From contig JAFGEP010000106.1 in the NCBI GenBank assembly GCA_016931535.1, positions 1 to 64,000 on the forward strand: 64,000 nucleotides of DNA, read 5' to 3'. The stretch's first letter is position 1, and the number at the start of each line of letters is the position of its first letter. The translations under genes were made by a program, and so were the position numbers. Under the pieces are notes generated by a model. That model did not search any database and was not told the origin of the DNA. It worked only from the letters and a program-made list of their open reading frames with translations. Origin of the DNA: Bradymonadales bacterium. Its GTDB lineage: Bacteria; Myxococcota_A; Bradymonadia; JAFGEP01. This document shows, in pieces, positions 9,303 through 22,300 of the stretch.

Positions 9303-11252
9303 ATGAGTGAGCCCGTGCTGGTATTCGAGTTCCTGCTCGGCGACAGGGTCGTCCGGACCGAGCGGATCGCCCGGGAGTTTGTCAAGATCGGGAGCCTGCC
9401 GACCTCTCACCTGCAGATCAAGGATCCCCAGGTATCGGGGATCCATGCCGTGGTCGAGGTCTCCGGGGATACCGTGTACTGCATCGACCTGGGCAGCTCG
9501 TCGGGAACGGTGGTCGATGGCGAGCGGACCAACAAGGCTCAGCTGTCGAACGGATCCATCCTGGAGTTTGGCAGCACCCGCCTGCGCTTTCACCTGGAGC
9601 GACCGGTTGCCACCGAGCTCGGCGCCGTGGCAGCCGTCATCCGGGGGGAGGCCGGCGAGGAAGCCCAAGCGGACCAGAGTGCGTTCCGGTACGTGCAGAT
9701 CCTCAATCGCCCCAGCGACGCCGAGCACTACTCTCGGCGCTTTCTCAGTCAGCCGTCCCGGACCGACGGCACGGTGGAGGTTGCCCACCTGTGGCGCGAC
9801 CATGTCATGGCCGAGTATGTCTTCGGCAAGCACAGCGGCCTTCGGCCCCGCGATGCCTTCCTGTTTTTCGCACTCTGGTTCGTATTCATCATCCCCCTCG
9901 GTGTCTGGCTGTTCCAACGGGTGGGGAAGAAAAAGCGCAGCCAGAAGCTGACCGTCGGACCGAGCAAGAACTGCGACATCCTCATCGAGGATGAGAGCCT
10001 GCCCCAGCAGGGGTTCGATCTGCTCACCAGAGACAGCGACGGGGCGAGCTACCTGCACCTGCGACCCCAGATGGAGGGAGATGTCTACATCGACGATACC
10101 CGCTACGAGGTGGACGAGGTCTTTCGCCAGAGTGGGGAACGGGGACTGAAGATCGGCGAACGGACCCGGGTTCGGCTCCGCTTCGGTGACAACACCCTCT
10201 TCGTTCACCAGGGAACCCGGCCCAAACTGGCTCTGCCGTTTGGAGGGTTCGAGGCCCATACCTGGTTCTTCATCTTCATCTCCATCGTGCTGCACGGCCT
10301 GCTGATGGGGCTGATCTTCCTGACTCCACCCGATACCCGGGCGCTGTCGGTGGACTCCTTCAACCTGGAAGAACGGCTGGTGACCATCATCCAGATGGAA
10401 GAGGAACCGCAACCGGAGGAGATACCCGATATCCTCGAAGAGGAGACCGGGGAGGAGGATGAGACACTCGCCGTGCTGGAACACGGGCCGGAAGGTCGGG
10501 CAGGCGACGAGCAGACCGAGGAGGAGAACCGGCGCATGGCCATCGAGGGACCGGAGAGGAACCGGGAGATCCGCCTCGACATGCGCCAGGCCCGAGAAGA
10601 GGCCTCCACCCGCGGCGCACTGATGGTCCTGGCCAATACCCAGGGACCCGGCAGCCTGTTCGGTCACGTCTCGGCAGCAGGTTATGACGACGTATCCGCG
10701 GCGGGCGGACTATATGGAGATACCATCGGTCTTGCCGAGGGATACGGCGGTCTTGGCCTGAGCGGTGGCGGTCTGTCGGGGGGCGGATTCGGTGGCGGGG
10801 GTCTCTCGTACTCCCGGGGCTTCAACGTAGGACCCATCTCGACCCGAGGTCGCTATGGCGGAGGTGACGATGACCTGGGTCGAGATCTCCGCATGCGGGA
10901 GCGCGGTGGTCGGGAGATCGACGTTCAACTCGGCCAGGCCGAAGTGGACGGTTTTTTGGACCGGGAGATCATCGCCCGCGTCATCCGGCAACATCGACGC
11001 GAGATCAGGGCCTGTTACCAGCGGGAGCTGCAGAGCAACCCCGATTTGCAGGGACGCGTGGTGGTCCACTTCACCATTGGCCCCACCGGTGCCGTGGTCG
11101 GCGCCCGGATCGACGACACGACCCTGAACAACTCCAACGTCGAGGAATGCGTCGTTCGCCGCATCCTGCGCTTCCAGTTCCCCGAACCCTCCACGCCGGG
11201 GCTAGTTCACGTCAATTACCCCTTCTTCTTCACTGCTGGCGGGGCGGATTGA
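9303..11252 (+). CDS. FHA domain / AgmX-PglI C-terminal domain protein (GltG-like)
   Basis: A 649-residue protein. Start ATG 9303 is taken for its GGAG spacing; 9297 and 9285 are alternatives. The N-terminal FHA domain (about residues 20-95) carries the phosphothreonine-binding layout: I-G-S, S-G-I-H-A, G-S-S-S-G-T-V-V-D-G. A hydrophobic segment (about 190-210) is followed by a second FHA-like beta region and a transmembrane helix (about 320-340). A Glu-rich region, a Gly-rich linker (S-G-G-G-L-S-G-G-G-F) and the C-terminal TonB-like AgmX/PglI domain (E-I-R-A-C-Y-Q-R-E-L, G-R-V-V-V-H-F-T-I) come next. Myxobacterial GltG/PglI has this same cytoplasmic FHA, one membrane pass and periplasmic TonB-like end. 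It is expected to couple an inner-membrane motor to the outer envelope. Confidence 0.85.
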   Translation: MSEPVLVFEFLLGDRVVRTERIAREFVKIGSLPTSHLQIKDPQVSGIHAVVEVSGDTVYCIDLGSSSGTVVDGERTNKAQLSNGSILEFGSTRLRFHLERPVATELGAVAAVIRGEAGEEAQADQSAFRYVQILNRPSDAEHYSRRFLSQPSRTDGTVEVAHLWRDHVMAEYVFGKHSGLRPRDAFLFFALWFVFIIPLGVWLFQRVGKKKRSQKLTVGPSKNCDILIEDESLPQQGFDLLTRDSDGASYLHLRPQMEGDVYIDDTRYEVDEVFRQSGERGLKIGERTRVRLRFGDNTLFVHQGTRPKLALPFGGFEAHTWFFIFISIVLHGLLMGLIFLTPPDTRALSVDSFNLEERLVTIIQMEEEPQPEEIPDILEEETGEEDETLAVLEHGPEGRAGDEQTEEENRRMAIEGPERNREIRLDMRQAREEASTRGALMVLANTQGPGSLFGHVSAAGYDDVSAAGGLYGDTIGLAEGYGGLGLSGGGLSGGGFGGGGLSYSRGFNVGPISTRGRYGGGDDDLGRDLRMRERGGREIDVQLGQAEVDGFLDREIIARVIRQHRREIRACYQRELQSNPDLQGRVVVHFTIGPTGAVVGARIDDTTLNNSNVEECVVRRILRFQFPEPSTPGLVHVNYPFFFTAGGAD

Positions 11253-11444
11253 GTTCCCGTCTCTTCGCGCCGGTCGAGCAGAGACACTGCGGGCCAGGCG
11301 GCGCGTAATCGGTCGAATCGTCACGCATTTCTGGCAGCAATGGCGCGATCCTCGCGCCGATCGCACCGGCCGACCGCTGCCACCAGGCCTGGACAGGCGC
11401 GCTCCAGGCGGACTCGTTCCCAGGCCCGACGGCGGTCGATGGGC

Positions 11445-12086
11445 TCACCTGGGCCGTTGGATCGATTTTTCCTCCAGGGCGGCCAGCTCTCTTTCCAGCT
11501 CCTGGTCCAGTTCCATTTCCGGTGCTGCTTGCCGAGTGCGCGCAGGAGGAGCCTGATGCTCCAGGAGGGGCAAGGTGAACCGCTGTGGTTGCTTGGCGGC
11601 CTGTGCGACCGACATGATGTGGACCACCAGCGCGGGCACCACGAGGATCAGCAGGAAGAGGTTCTGGGTGACGATGGGGATTCCATACAGGAGAACGGCC
11701 AGCACGAGGAACAGGGCGCCTTTCTTGTACTCCTGTCGATAGAACTGTCCCGAGCCGGGCAGGATCAAAGACATCAGCCCAGCCACCGCCGGATTGAACG
11801 ACTGATCGGAGGCAGCATATCCGTCGAGGCCGGGGATCGGGCCGGCCAGCTGGCCGCCCGGTGTCGAGGATGGCTCCGGACGACGGATGCCCGGGAACTC
11901 GTAATGGATGCGGCCTTCGTCGTCGCTATCCAGGTTCAGGAGGCCTTGCAGAGTCATCTGATCCAGCATCTTGGAGGCATCCTGGATTCGGATACCCAGC
12001 TTGAGCCCTACGAAGGCCGGTGTGAGGGGGTCGCCGGTTTGTGTGGCGAGAAGGAGGAGTTTTTGCTCGAACTCTTCGTATTTCAT
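11445..12086 (-). CDS. Two-helix membrane protein with N-terminal winged-helix-like region
   Basis: A 213-residue protein. Residues 1-65 look like a small winged helix (helices around A-T-Q-T-G-D-P-L-T-P and L-D-Q-M-T-L-Q-G-L-L). Residues about 98-160 contain G-L-M-S-L-I-L-P-G-S-G-Q-F-Y, the glycine/proline turn found in small TM2-like membrane proteins, then two hydrophobic helices. The C-terminus is hydrophilic. It is divergent from the TPR lipoprotein at 12299. Function unknown. Confidence 0.7.
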   Translation of the reverse strand: MKYEEFEQKLLLLATQTGDPLTPAFVGLKLGIRIQDASKMLDQMTLQGLLNLDSDDEGRIHYEFPGIRRPEPSSTPGGQLAGPIPGLDGYAASDQSFNPAVAGLMSLILPGSGQFYRQEYKKGALFLVLAVLLYGIPIVTQNLFLLILVVPALVVHIMSVAQAAKQPQRFTLPLLEHQAPPARTRQAAPEMELDQELERELAALEEKSIQRPR

Positions 12087-12298
12087 GGCCTGATGAGTTT
12101 CCCTACGGTTCCAGGCGCCCAGTGTAGCAGACCGCTGCTGGTCTGGCGAGGCACCCGTTGAGGAATGGGGGTTGCCAGAGGCCTACACCGGGTGGAAGGA
12201 CCCTTGTGAACTGCCGTTCTTCCAAGTATTCTGAGGCCTCTTTGCCCAGCGTCCGAGCAACCGATCGGAGACAGCAGTTGTACGGGGAGGCTAGTTCG

Positions 12299-13183
12299 AT
12301 GAAGCCGATTCAACGCTTGGGGGTCCTTGGCCTGGCCTTGCTGATCGGAGTGATGGGGTGCAGCAACCGCGATCGGAACATGGCGATCACCGCCATGAAC
12401 CATGGGATCGAACAGTATCAGCGGGGGAATGCATCGAGCGCCATCGCCAGGTTGGAGGAGGCAACCCGCATCGATCCGGGATTTGGTGAGCCCCATCTCT
12501 ACTTGGGGATGATCCGGTTGAAAGAGTTCGATTCACCGGAGCAAGCGATATTCAACCTGCAGCAGGCGATCGAGCGGATGGGGAGGGATGCCCGCCCCCA
12601 TTACTACCTGGGTGAGGCCTACTGGGCCATGGGGCAGACCCAGCAAGCGGAAAGTGCGCTGCGCCAGGCCATCGAGCTCGATGACAAGTACCAGGAGGCC
12701 TGGTATCGGCTGGGTTCGCTGCTGGAGGAGCAGGGGGATATCATGGGAGCGGTGGACGCCTATACGCGCGCCATCTACGCCGATCCCCGCCAGCCGCTCG
12801 CCTACACGGCACTCGGCGACATCTACCTGCGGTACAACCATCCTCCCGAAGCGATCGCGGTATTTCTCAACGGTTTCCAGAACTGTGGGGACGCCTCCAA
12901 CGCCAATGCCCTCGGGGGCGCATATCTCGTCGTCGGAGAGGTCCAATCGGCCATCGAGTACTTTGAACGAGCAGTGGAGCTGGAGCCTCGTTCCACCGTG
13001 TTCCGTTTCAACCTGGGTGCCGCCTATGCCCAGTCCTATCGGAGCACGCATGACGAACGAGAGAGAGGGCTAGCGATACGCAACCTGGAGGTGGTCAACG
13101 CGCGCTGCGGCCGGCTCGGTTCCCAGGCGCGCTGCAACTCAGTACGGGTGTTGCTGGAGGAGTTGGCACAGCCCCGACCATGA
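12299..13183 (+). CDS. TPR-repeat lipoprotein
   Basis: A 294-residue protein. ATG 12299 is chosen because GGGGAGG lies 9 nt upstream and a lipoprotein signal follows directly (lipobox G-V-M-G-C, Cys 21). The mature protein consists of TPR units (A-I-A-R-L-E-E-A-T-R-I-D-P, H-Y-Y-L-G-E-A-Y-W-A-M-G, A-Y-T-A-L-G-D-I-Y-L-R-Y) and ends near a conserved Cys pair (N-A-R-C-G, A-R-C-N). It lies between the GltG-like and giant TPR genes. It is likely an outer-membrane-anchored scaffold related to PilF/PilW-type TPR lipoproteins, although no pilus genes are nearby. Confidence 0.82.
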   Translation: MKPIQRLGVLGLALLIGVMGCSNRDRNMAITAMNHGIEQYQRGNASSAIARLEEATRIDPGFGEPHLYLGMIRLKEFDSPEQAIFNLQQAIERMGRDARPHYYLGEAYWAMGQTQQAESALRQAIELDDKYQEAWYRLGSLLEEQGDIMGAVDAYTRAIYADPRQPLAYTALGDIYLRYNHPPEAIAVFLNGFQNCGDASNANALGGAYLVVGEVQSAIEYFERAVELEPRSTVFRFNLGAAYAQSYRSTHDERERGLAIRNLEVVNARCGRLGSQARCNSVRVLLEELAQPRP

Positions 13184-13355
13184 GCCCCTCGCCTGACAGG
13201 ACAGGTGAACCCGCCAGGTTCCTTTCGGTTGGGTCCCTCGGGAATCGGTTCGATTCCCAACTGGTCCCGTTGACCGGACAGGCGGTAGGGTGGTGAGGCG
13301 ACCATCGGGATTTGGCGCGATCAGAGAACCCCTGAATGAACAAGAGTAGAGAGCG

Positions 13356-16300
13356 ATGAGTACTGCAGATCAACTCGAGGTGCATCTGGCCAAGTTACAG
13401 GGCGATCCGAACGACAAGGAAGCGGTGGCAGCCATCGCCGGATTGCTCGATGCCAAGGAGACAGCGGGCCCGATCTTGGACCGCCTGTACGCTACCTTTG
13501 CCCGGAAACGAAACTGGCCGGGTCTCCTGACCTGCTACTCGAACCTGTCGCGCACGGTCAGTGAGCCGTCCGTGTCGTCGATGGTTCTCCTGGCTTCGGG
13601 CAAGCTGCTGGAACAGGACCCCTCCCGCCACCCGGAGGCCATCCAGCTCTTCAACGAAGCCTTCCTGGCCGATTCCCAGAACCCGGAGCCGCTGCAGGCA
13701 GCGCGGGCTCTCTACCAGCAATACGAGCAGTGGGATGCCGTCGCGCAGATGCTGCTCCAGGAGATCCGGGTTCAAACCGATCCCCCCACGGCCGCACAGC
13801 TCTGGACCGAGGTGGGCCAGGTGAGGTGGCATCGGTTCGGCGACCGGGAGGAAGCGGAGACGGCCTTCCGGAACGCGCTGACGCAGGTGGCCGATTGGCC
13901 AGCCGCCCTGGAAGGGTTGGCCCTGGTGGCACCTCAAGCAGCTCCTCCGGCTCGCGAAGCCGCCGCCGCCCCCCCTCCCCCCAACGTCGCAGAAGCCCCC
14001 AAGGCCGCTTCTCCAGGAAGGTCCAGGCGGCAAACGGAGCCTACAGGACGGGAGAAAAAGGGGCGCGGCGCTCCGCCGGAAGCGGTACCGGCAAGCCCGC
14101 CCGAAGTGCAGGCTGCTGCGGAGACCGGTCCGATTGTCGAGGACCGACCACCCGCTCCCCCGACCCGAGAGGGCCTGGAGCCCAAGGAGGCTCTCCCGGA
14201 GGAGCCCCTGGGAGAGGTCAGCCCCATCGAGACGTTGTCTGATGAAGGCGATCAGGGACCCGTAGAACCCGCTGGAATCGAGCCAGCGGCCCAGCCGGAA
14301 ATCCCGGTCGAAGCCCCCGAGCCAGCGGTGGCTTCCGGCCCGGCCGAACCACAGCCAGAGCCGGAGCCAGCCCCAGAGCCGGAGCCAGCCCCAGTGATCC
14401 AGGAGCCGGGGGACGCTGTAACCGCCGAGTTACCGGTGGTTGCCCGGGAGCAGACCTACGAGTACTGGTTCGAGCTGGGCGCCTCATCGGAAGGCGAGGA
14501 GGCCATCCGCGCTTACCTCGATGCCATCTCCATGCTGAGATCACCCCGGGATCGAGAGCGGGTACAAGATACCTGGGCCTGCATCCTGGCGCTTGATCCG
14601 GACGCGGGCAGGTGGCTGGCCGAGATCCGGCCCACCCTTCTGGATGACCGGGAGGCCTGGGAGGGGATTCTCGACGGGTTGGCGGCCCATGCCGAGGATA
14701 CGGCCGACCTGGCGACCAGAAGAGCGATGTACGAGATCGCCTTTTACCACCTGCAGGATTACCCGCGCGCGGTGTCGATGGCGGGTGCCGATGTGGCCGA
14801 CAGCGAGGAGCTGGTCAAGATGGCGTCGGCTGGCAACTGGCGCCGTGTCGAGCTGCAGCTGGCGGCCGACCTGACCAAGGCCGGTGCCACCAGCCCGGAG
14901 CAGCAGGCTTCCATCCAGACGGCGATGATCGCGTTGGGCCTGAACAAGATCGACAAGGCGATCGACGCCCTGCGCAGCGTGATGAGGACCCAGGAGCTGG
15001 AGCGACCTTACCGCGAGCTGTTGAAGGCGATGTACCGAGGGCAGGAGAAATGGCAACCGCTGCTCGACGTGCTCAAGAAGGAGGTCGAGCAGGCGAGCGA
15101 GTCGCAAGAGAAGATCGACCTGATGCGACAGATGGTGGCCATCTACCGGGACAACCTCAACCGCAGCGACATGGTGGTCAAGAGCTACCAGTCCATTCTC
15201 GCCCTGGATCCGCGCGATCGGGAGGCGCTCGAGCAGCTCTCCGCCAAGCTGGAGGAGATGCGCAACTACCCCGCCCTGGTGGATGTCTTGAGACGACGCG
15301 CCGAGATCGAGGAGGGCCTGGAGGCCAGGACTCGCACCTTGCTCCAGGTCGCCGACGTGTACGTCAACAAGTTTGCCAACCAGGCCGAGGCGGTTCGCGC
15401 CTATGAAGCGGTGCTCGAGGTGGACCCCGAGAACATGGAGGCCATCCAGTACCTTTCCCGCATGTATCGACAGCGCGGCGACTGGAAGCGGTTGGTCGAG
15501 ATCCAGCGGAGCTACATCGACCAGCTGCACGACCCCTCCGAGAGGGCGGAGGCCCTGTCGGATATCGCCACTGTCGCCCTGGACCGGCTGAGAAACCTGG
15601 AGCTGGCCGAAGAGCTCTGGCTGGAGGTGATCGCCATTCAGCCCGAGGACGAGCAGGCGTTGGACGCCCTGTCCAAGGTCTATGAACGGCAGAAGAACTG
15701 GGGTGAGCTGGCCGGAGTGCTGGAACGGTGCCTGCACTTCGTGAAGGACGACGAGCGGCTCCGACTGCTGGAGAAGCTGGGCGGTATCTTGGCCGATCGC
15801 CTGCACGATCGGGAACGGGCGGTCACCGCATACGAGTCGCTGCTGGAGCTGGACCCGTCCAACCGCCGGGCCCAGGATGCGCTCCGCAAGACCTATATCG
15901 ACCTGGGCTGGTGGGATCGGCTGGAGGAGTTCTACGCTCGCCAGGAGGGCTGGGCGGAGTATCTGCGTACCCTGGAGACGCTGGCTGGCCAGCAGCAGGA
16001 TCCCGCCGTGAGCATCGACCTGCTCTTCCGCTCGACCCGCATCTGGCTGGAGCAGCTCAACGATGTCACCCGGGCGGTGCGGGCCCTGGAGCGGATCCGG
16101 CTGGTGGATCCCAACAACCGTCAGGCGGCCAGTCAGCTGGCCGGTTTCTACGAGGCCGCCGGCAACTACCGCAAGCTCAGAGAGGTGCTGGGGGTCCTCC
16201 TGGAAGGCGAGATGGATCCCGAGGTCCGGTTCGACCTCCTGGTGCGCATGGCTCGGCTGAACCAGAACCTCCGGGATACAGCCGTCGGATTCGAGCAATA

Positions 16301-19300
16301 CTGCGAGGCGGTGGCCACCTTGCCCCACCGCACCGAGATCCTTGACGAGGTCGAGACGCTGGCGCGGGAGGTCGATCGCTGGCGAGAGCTGGAGGGCACC
16401 TACCGGCGCGCCGTGAGTCAAACCCGGGCGGCCGGGGATGCGACCAGCTCGGAGGCCCTGGCCTTGCGGCTGGGACGCCTGCTGGACGAGGAGCTGAGTC
16501 GTGCCGACCAGGCCCTGGAGTGCTTCTCGGAGGTGCTGGTCAACAATCCCAACAGCCTGGATGCCATCGAGGCGCTCATCGCCATCCATCGACGTCAAGG
16601 CGACAACGATGCCCTGTTGGATATGTACCGCCGCCGGCTCGATCTCGCCACCGAGGCCGACCAGCAGGTAGAGATCCTGGCAGCCATGGCCGAGGTCCAC
16701 GAGCTCGGCCTGAACGACGTCGCCAGTGCGCTCCAGACCCACCTGGACATTCTTGGACGCATCTCCCCGCCCCACCCTGGATACCAGGCCAGCCTCACCG
16801 CTCTACATCGCCTGTACCGACAGGAGGAGAACTGGACCTCCCTGGCGGAGATCATCGAACAGGAGATCGGGATCACCGATCCGGAAGACAGCGGGGCGAT
16901 GTTGGCTCTCCATCGAGAGCTGGGGGAGATCTGTCTGCACCAGCTAGGCGACATCCGGAGGGCTCTGCTCGCCTACCGCCAGGTGCTCGACCGCCACCCG
17001 ACCGAGGAGACAGCCCGGGGGGATCTGGAAAGTCTACTGGACGATCCGTACAACGCCCTGGAAGCTTGCGCCATCCTGGAGCCGATCTACGAGCGGGAAG
17101 AGCACTGGCAATCCCTGGTGAAGGTGTTGGAGATCCGCCTGGCCCAGGTCCCCGACACAGCCGATACCTTGGGCGGGCGCAAGGAGCTTCTGGATCGGAT
17201 CGTGACACTCCAGGCCGAAAAGAGGCGGGACCTCAGGGCCGCCTTCGATGCGGCGACCCGCATGTTGGCTTTGGCGCCCGAAGATACCGTGACCCGCGAA
17301 CGGCTGGAGGAGTACGCAGCGGCCATCCCGGCCTGGTCCGACCTGGCCGATGTCCTCTCCGACCGGTTGATGCAGCTGATGGAACGGAAGTCGGAGGAGT
17401 CGATGCGCCAGCTGGCCTCCACCTACTCCTTCCGGCTGGCCCAGATCTGCGACACCTGCCTGGACCAGGCCGAGCGAGCCATCGACTACTACCGTCTGAC
17501 GCTCGAACTCTCCCCTACCCACCGTCCAGCCCTGGATGCCCTGGCCGACCTGTACACTCGGAACGGCATGTGGCCCGACCTGTTGGAGGCACAACAGCGG
17601 CAGATCGAGCTGAGCCAGGACCCTGGCGAAATCCGGGCGCTTCGGTTCAAGATCGCCGCCCTCCACGAGGATCTGCTGGCCAACCCGCTGGAGGCGATCG
17701 CCACCTACTTGCGGGTGCTGGCCGACGAGCCGCAGGACAGCCAGGCGCTGCAAGCGCTGAACCGGCTCTACGAGTCGGAGGGGCAATGGCCGGAGCTGGC
17801 AGGCAACCTGGACCGGCAGATCGGGCTGTGCGAGCCGGGCAGCGACGAGTGGTGCAGCCTCATGTGCCGGCTGGCCGAGATCGAGGAGCAGCAGCTTGCG
17901 GATACCACCCATGCCGTCTCCATCTACCGGGAGGTCCTGACCAGGCAGCCGGATCACAGCCAGGCGCTGACCGCCCTGGAGAGGCTGCTGTCCGAGCCCA
18001 CGGTCGCCTCCGAGGTGAGCCGCATCTTGGCTCCTCTGTACGAGACCAGCGGGGATACCCAGAAGCTGATCGCCGCGCTGAAGACGGAGCTGGAGTACAC
18101 CGACGATCCGGTCAGCCGGCTCGCCCTGTACCATCGCATCGCCCAGCTCTACGAGACGGGGCTCGAGGCTCCCGGTGAGGCGTTCCAGGTGTTGCTGTCG
18201 GCGGTCCAGGAGGCTCCCTTGGAGGAGCAGACCCTGGACTCCCTCTACCGGCTGGCCCAGCAAGAGGATCTATGGATGGCGCTGGCCTTGCGTCTGGATG
18301 AGCAGGCGGCAGCTCTGGATGATTCCTTCTTGGCCAGCTCGCTGTACGTCCGGCTGGCAGGAATGTCCGAGGAGCAACTGGGCGATCCCGAGCGCGCGGC
18401 AGGCTACTGGCGCGCGGTCCTGGAGCGGAATCCCGGCGATCGGGATGCCATCCTGGCCCTGGAACGACTCTACCGTTACTCCTTGCTCGACTGGGAGCAG
18501 CTGGTGGAGGTCCTGTTGTTGAAGGCCGATCTCCCCGAGGTGATCGCCGAGCCCCGGCTCCGCAAAGAGGTGTTCATCCAGGCGGCCACCCTCTACGAGG
18601 ACATGCTCCAGCAAAAGGACCAGGCCATCGAGATGCTGGAACGGGTCATCGAGGTGGACGAACGGGACGAGCACGCCCTGCGCGAGCTGGATCGGCTCTA
18701 CCAGCAGACCGAACGCTGGGTCGATCTCATCGAGAACTGCAATCGACGACTGGCGCTGGCCGACAACGACGAGGCGCGCCGGGAGATCTGGTACCAGATG
18801 GGGCCCATCTTCGAGACCCATCTGGGGGATCCGGAGCGATCCATCCAGGTGTACCACCAGATCCTCGACCAGTCCGACCAGGAGACACGAGCCCTGGCCG
18901 CGCTGGAACGGCTGTACAACCAGACCGAGAACTGGGTTCAGCTGTTGGATAACCTGGAGCGCCAGCGGGCGCTGACCGAGTCGCCCGAGGAGAAGCGGGA
19001 CCTGCGCTATCGGATCGGGCGCCTCTCGCAAAACCAGCTGGTCGACCTGGACCAGGCCATCGGGATCTATGCCGAGATCCTGGGGGAGCAGCCCGGTTAC
19101 CAGCCGGCCATCACCGCGCTGGAGGAGATGCTGCAACAAGGCGAAGAGATGCCCCGAGTGGCGAAGGTGCTGGGGCCGCTCTATGCCGATGGCGGGCAGT
19201 GGCACCAGTTGATCGGGATGTACGAGCTGCTGGTGAAAGAGGAGACCGATCCCGATCTGCGCGCCGACTACTATCGCCGCATCGCGGACATCTACCAGAA

Positions 19301-22300
19301 CCAGCTTGGCGATCCCCAGGGCACATTCGATGCCCTGTCCATCGCCTTGAAGGAGCTGCCCAGCCAGGAGCAGTTCGCCACCCGCCTGGAGCAGCTGGCC
19401 GGCACCCTGGGACTTTGGCCGGAGCTGGTCGGCTTGCTGACTACCTTGCGGGACGAGGTGACCCAACCCGAGGTGCGCATCCACCTGGGCAAGCGGTGTG
19501 GCCGCATTCTGGAGAAGGAACAGGGGGATATCGAGGGCGCGATCCAGGCCTACAACACGGTGCTGGAGATCCATCCCGACGACCTGGAGACCCTGCGGGC
19601 CGTCGACCAGCTGTTCCAGCAGGCCGGACAGTGGTCCCAGCTGGCGGAGGTGGTAGAGAAGCAGATCTACCTGGTGGAGAACGAACAGGCCTCCCTGCCC
19701 CTGCGGTATCGCCTGGGAACACTCTACGAGACCTTGCTCGACGACCCCGACCGGGCCATCGAGGTGTTCAACGAGGTGCTGGCCATCGAACCGGGCAACT
19801 CCGAAGCGGTGGCCGCTCTGGAACGGATGTTCGAGGCAGGCCGGCAACCGAACGAGATCGCCCCCATCCTCGAACCGATCTACACGCAAAACCAGGATTG
19901 GCCGCGCCTGGTCGATCTCAAGCTCCGGATGGTCTCCCACCAACAATCCCCCGACGAGCGCTTCGACACCCTTTGCCAGGCCGGTGAGATCGCGATGCAA
20001 CAGCTGTCCGATCGCTCCACCGCCCTGGTCATCTATGGCAACGCCCTGTGCGAGCGGCCGGGAGACGAGTCCACCCTGGCGCAGGTGGAGGAGCTCGCCC
20101 AACAACAGGAAGCCTACGGGGATCTGTCCGAGATCCTCCAGGCCGCGCTGAGCCGCGAGTCGAGCGATTTCGACGCCCAGCGGCTTTCGCTCAAGCTGGC
20201 CCGCGTCCTACACGAGCGCCTGTCCGACACCCAGGGCGCGTTGACCTGGTACAACCGGGCACTGGAGCTCGATCCCACCTCGCTGGAGGCACTGCAGGCC
20301 CTGGATGCGATCTACACCGACCTGGGTCTGTGGCCCGAGCTGGCCGATGTGCTGACCAGAGAACGCGAGCAGACGATGGTGGACACCGATCTGGTCGCAC
20401 TGAGCTTCCGGCTGGCACAGGTCCAACAGAAGCACCTGATGGACCTGGATGCCGCCATCGCCGCCTATAACGATGTCCTCGATGTGGACCCCACCCACGT
20501 CGAGTCGCTGTCGGCCCTGGAGGAGATCTACAAGCGGCGGGGAGACTGGGAGGCTCTCTACTCGGTCTACCAGCGACAGAGCAACCTGGCCCAGACCGAC
20601 GAACAACGCTCGGCGATCTGCCGGAGCATGGCCGAGCTGGCCATGAGCGGCCTGGATCGCCTGGACGAGGCCATCGACCTCTGGCTCCAGGTCCGCACTA
20701 TCTACCCGGAAGACCAACAGGCGTTGACCTCCCTGGAGTTCCTATACGAGCAGACGGAGCGCCATGACGAGCTGGTCGAGGTGCTGGAGAAGCGGGCCGA
20801 GCTCACCGATCAGCCCGCCGAGCAGGTGGCCATCTACGAGAAGATCGGGCAGGTCTGGCGAATGCTGGGCAACGACGGCCGAGCGATCGCCGCCTACCAG
20901 GCGCTGCTGGCTCTCTCCCCCGGTCACCGGGAGGCACTGTTCGCCCTGCGCGATCTGTACGAGGCCACCAGCGCCAGCGAACCGCTGTGTGCCACTCTGG
21001 CCCAGATCATCAGCCATGGCTACCTGGACCAGCAAGGGTTGATCGAGGCCTACCAGAGGTTGGGCGAGATCTATGGCGATGTACTCGGAAAGTACGGCGA
21101 GGCCATACAGGCATGGGGCTTCGTACTCCAGCTCCGGCCTGGGGACGAGCAGGCCCTGGACCAGCTGGAACGTTTCTACCTGGAAGGAGAGCACTGGAAG
21201 GAGGCCATCGCCATCCTGGAGCAGAAGCTGATCAAGACCGAAGACCCTGGCGACCAGATCGAGTACCTGCTGCGCATCGCCGAGCTGTGGCAACATCGGG
21301 TCGGTGACCCGGAGCTGGCGGCATCGGTCTACGAGCGGCTGCTACAGCTCAACCCCGGCAACGAAGCGGCCGTGACCGCCCTGGAGGACATCTACCAGGC
21401 GCAGAAGCAGTGGGATCCCCTGGCCGATCTCTACCTCCGCCGTTACGAGTTCCTCACCGATCCCTTCGACCGCCTCGAGGTGCTGCGCAAGGCCGCACTG
21501 GTGTACGAGGAACAGAAGGGACAGCCCGAATCCGCCTTTCTGGTCATGCTGCGCGCCTTCCAGGAAGACCCCCTCGACCTGGAGACCGCCAACAAGCTGG
21601 AACAGCTGACCGAAGCCACCGGCCAGTGGGACAACCTGGTGGCCATGATCACCCAGACCATCAGCCAGGTCGTCGCCGAACACGGTGAACAGGCAGCCCT
21701 GGACCTGCACCAGCGGATCGCCAGCTACTACAACGAAAAGCTCGACCGCCCGGAGATGGCCCAAGTCCATTACCTCAAGGTGCTCGAGATCGAACCCGGC
21801 AACGAGAGGGCGCTGTATCCCCTGGAAGATCTGTACCAACGGGCCGGATCCTGGCACGAGCTGATCGCCGTCCTCAAACGACGGCTGGACCTGCCGATCG
21901 ACGACACGCAGCAGATCGAGCTGTACCTGAAGATCGGGCAAATCCAGAAGGACAAGACCGACGATATCGAGGATGCCATCCATTCCTACAAGATGGTCCT
22001 CGGGCTTGACGAACAGAACCTCGACAGCTTGCTGGCCCTGGAGAGCATTTACCGGGAACGGCAAGAGTGGCGGGAGCTCATCGAGGTGCTCGAAAAGCAG
22101 GCCTCTGCCACCTACGAACCGGAACGGGTGATCGCCCTGAAGTACCAGATCGGTCAACTCTGGCAAACCAAACTTGCGGTGCCTGAACGGGCGGTGGATG
22201 TCTACCGCGATATCCTGCTGATGGATCCCACCTATCTGCCGGCCTTGGACACCCTGGAGCAGCTCTACCTGGAGCTGGAGAAGTGGGACCGTTACATCGA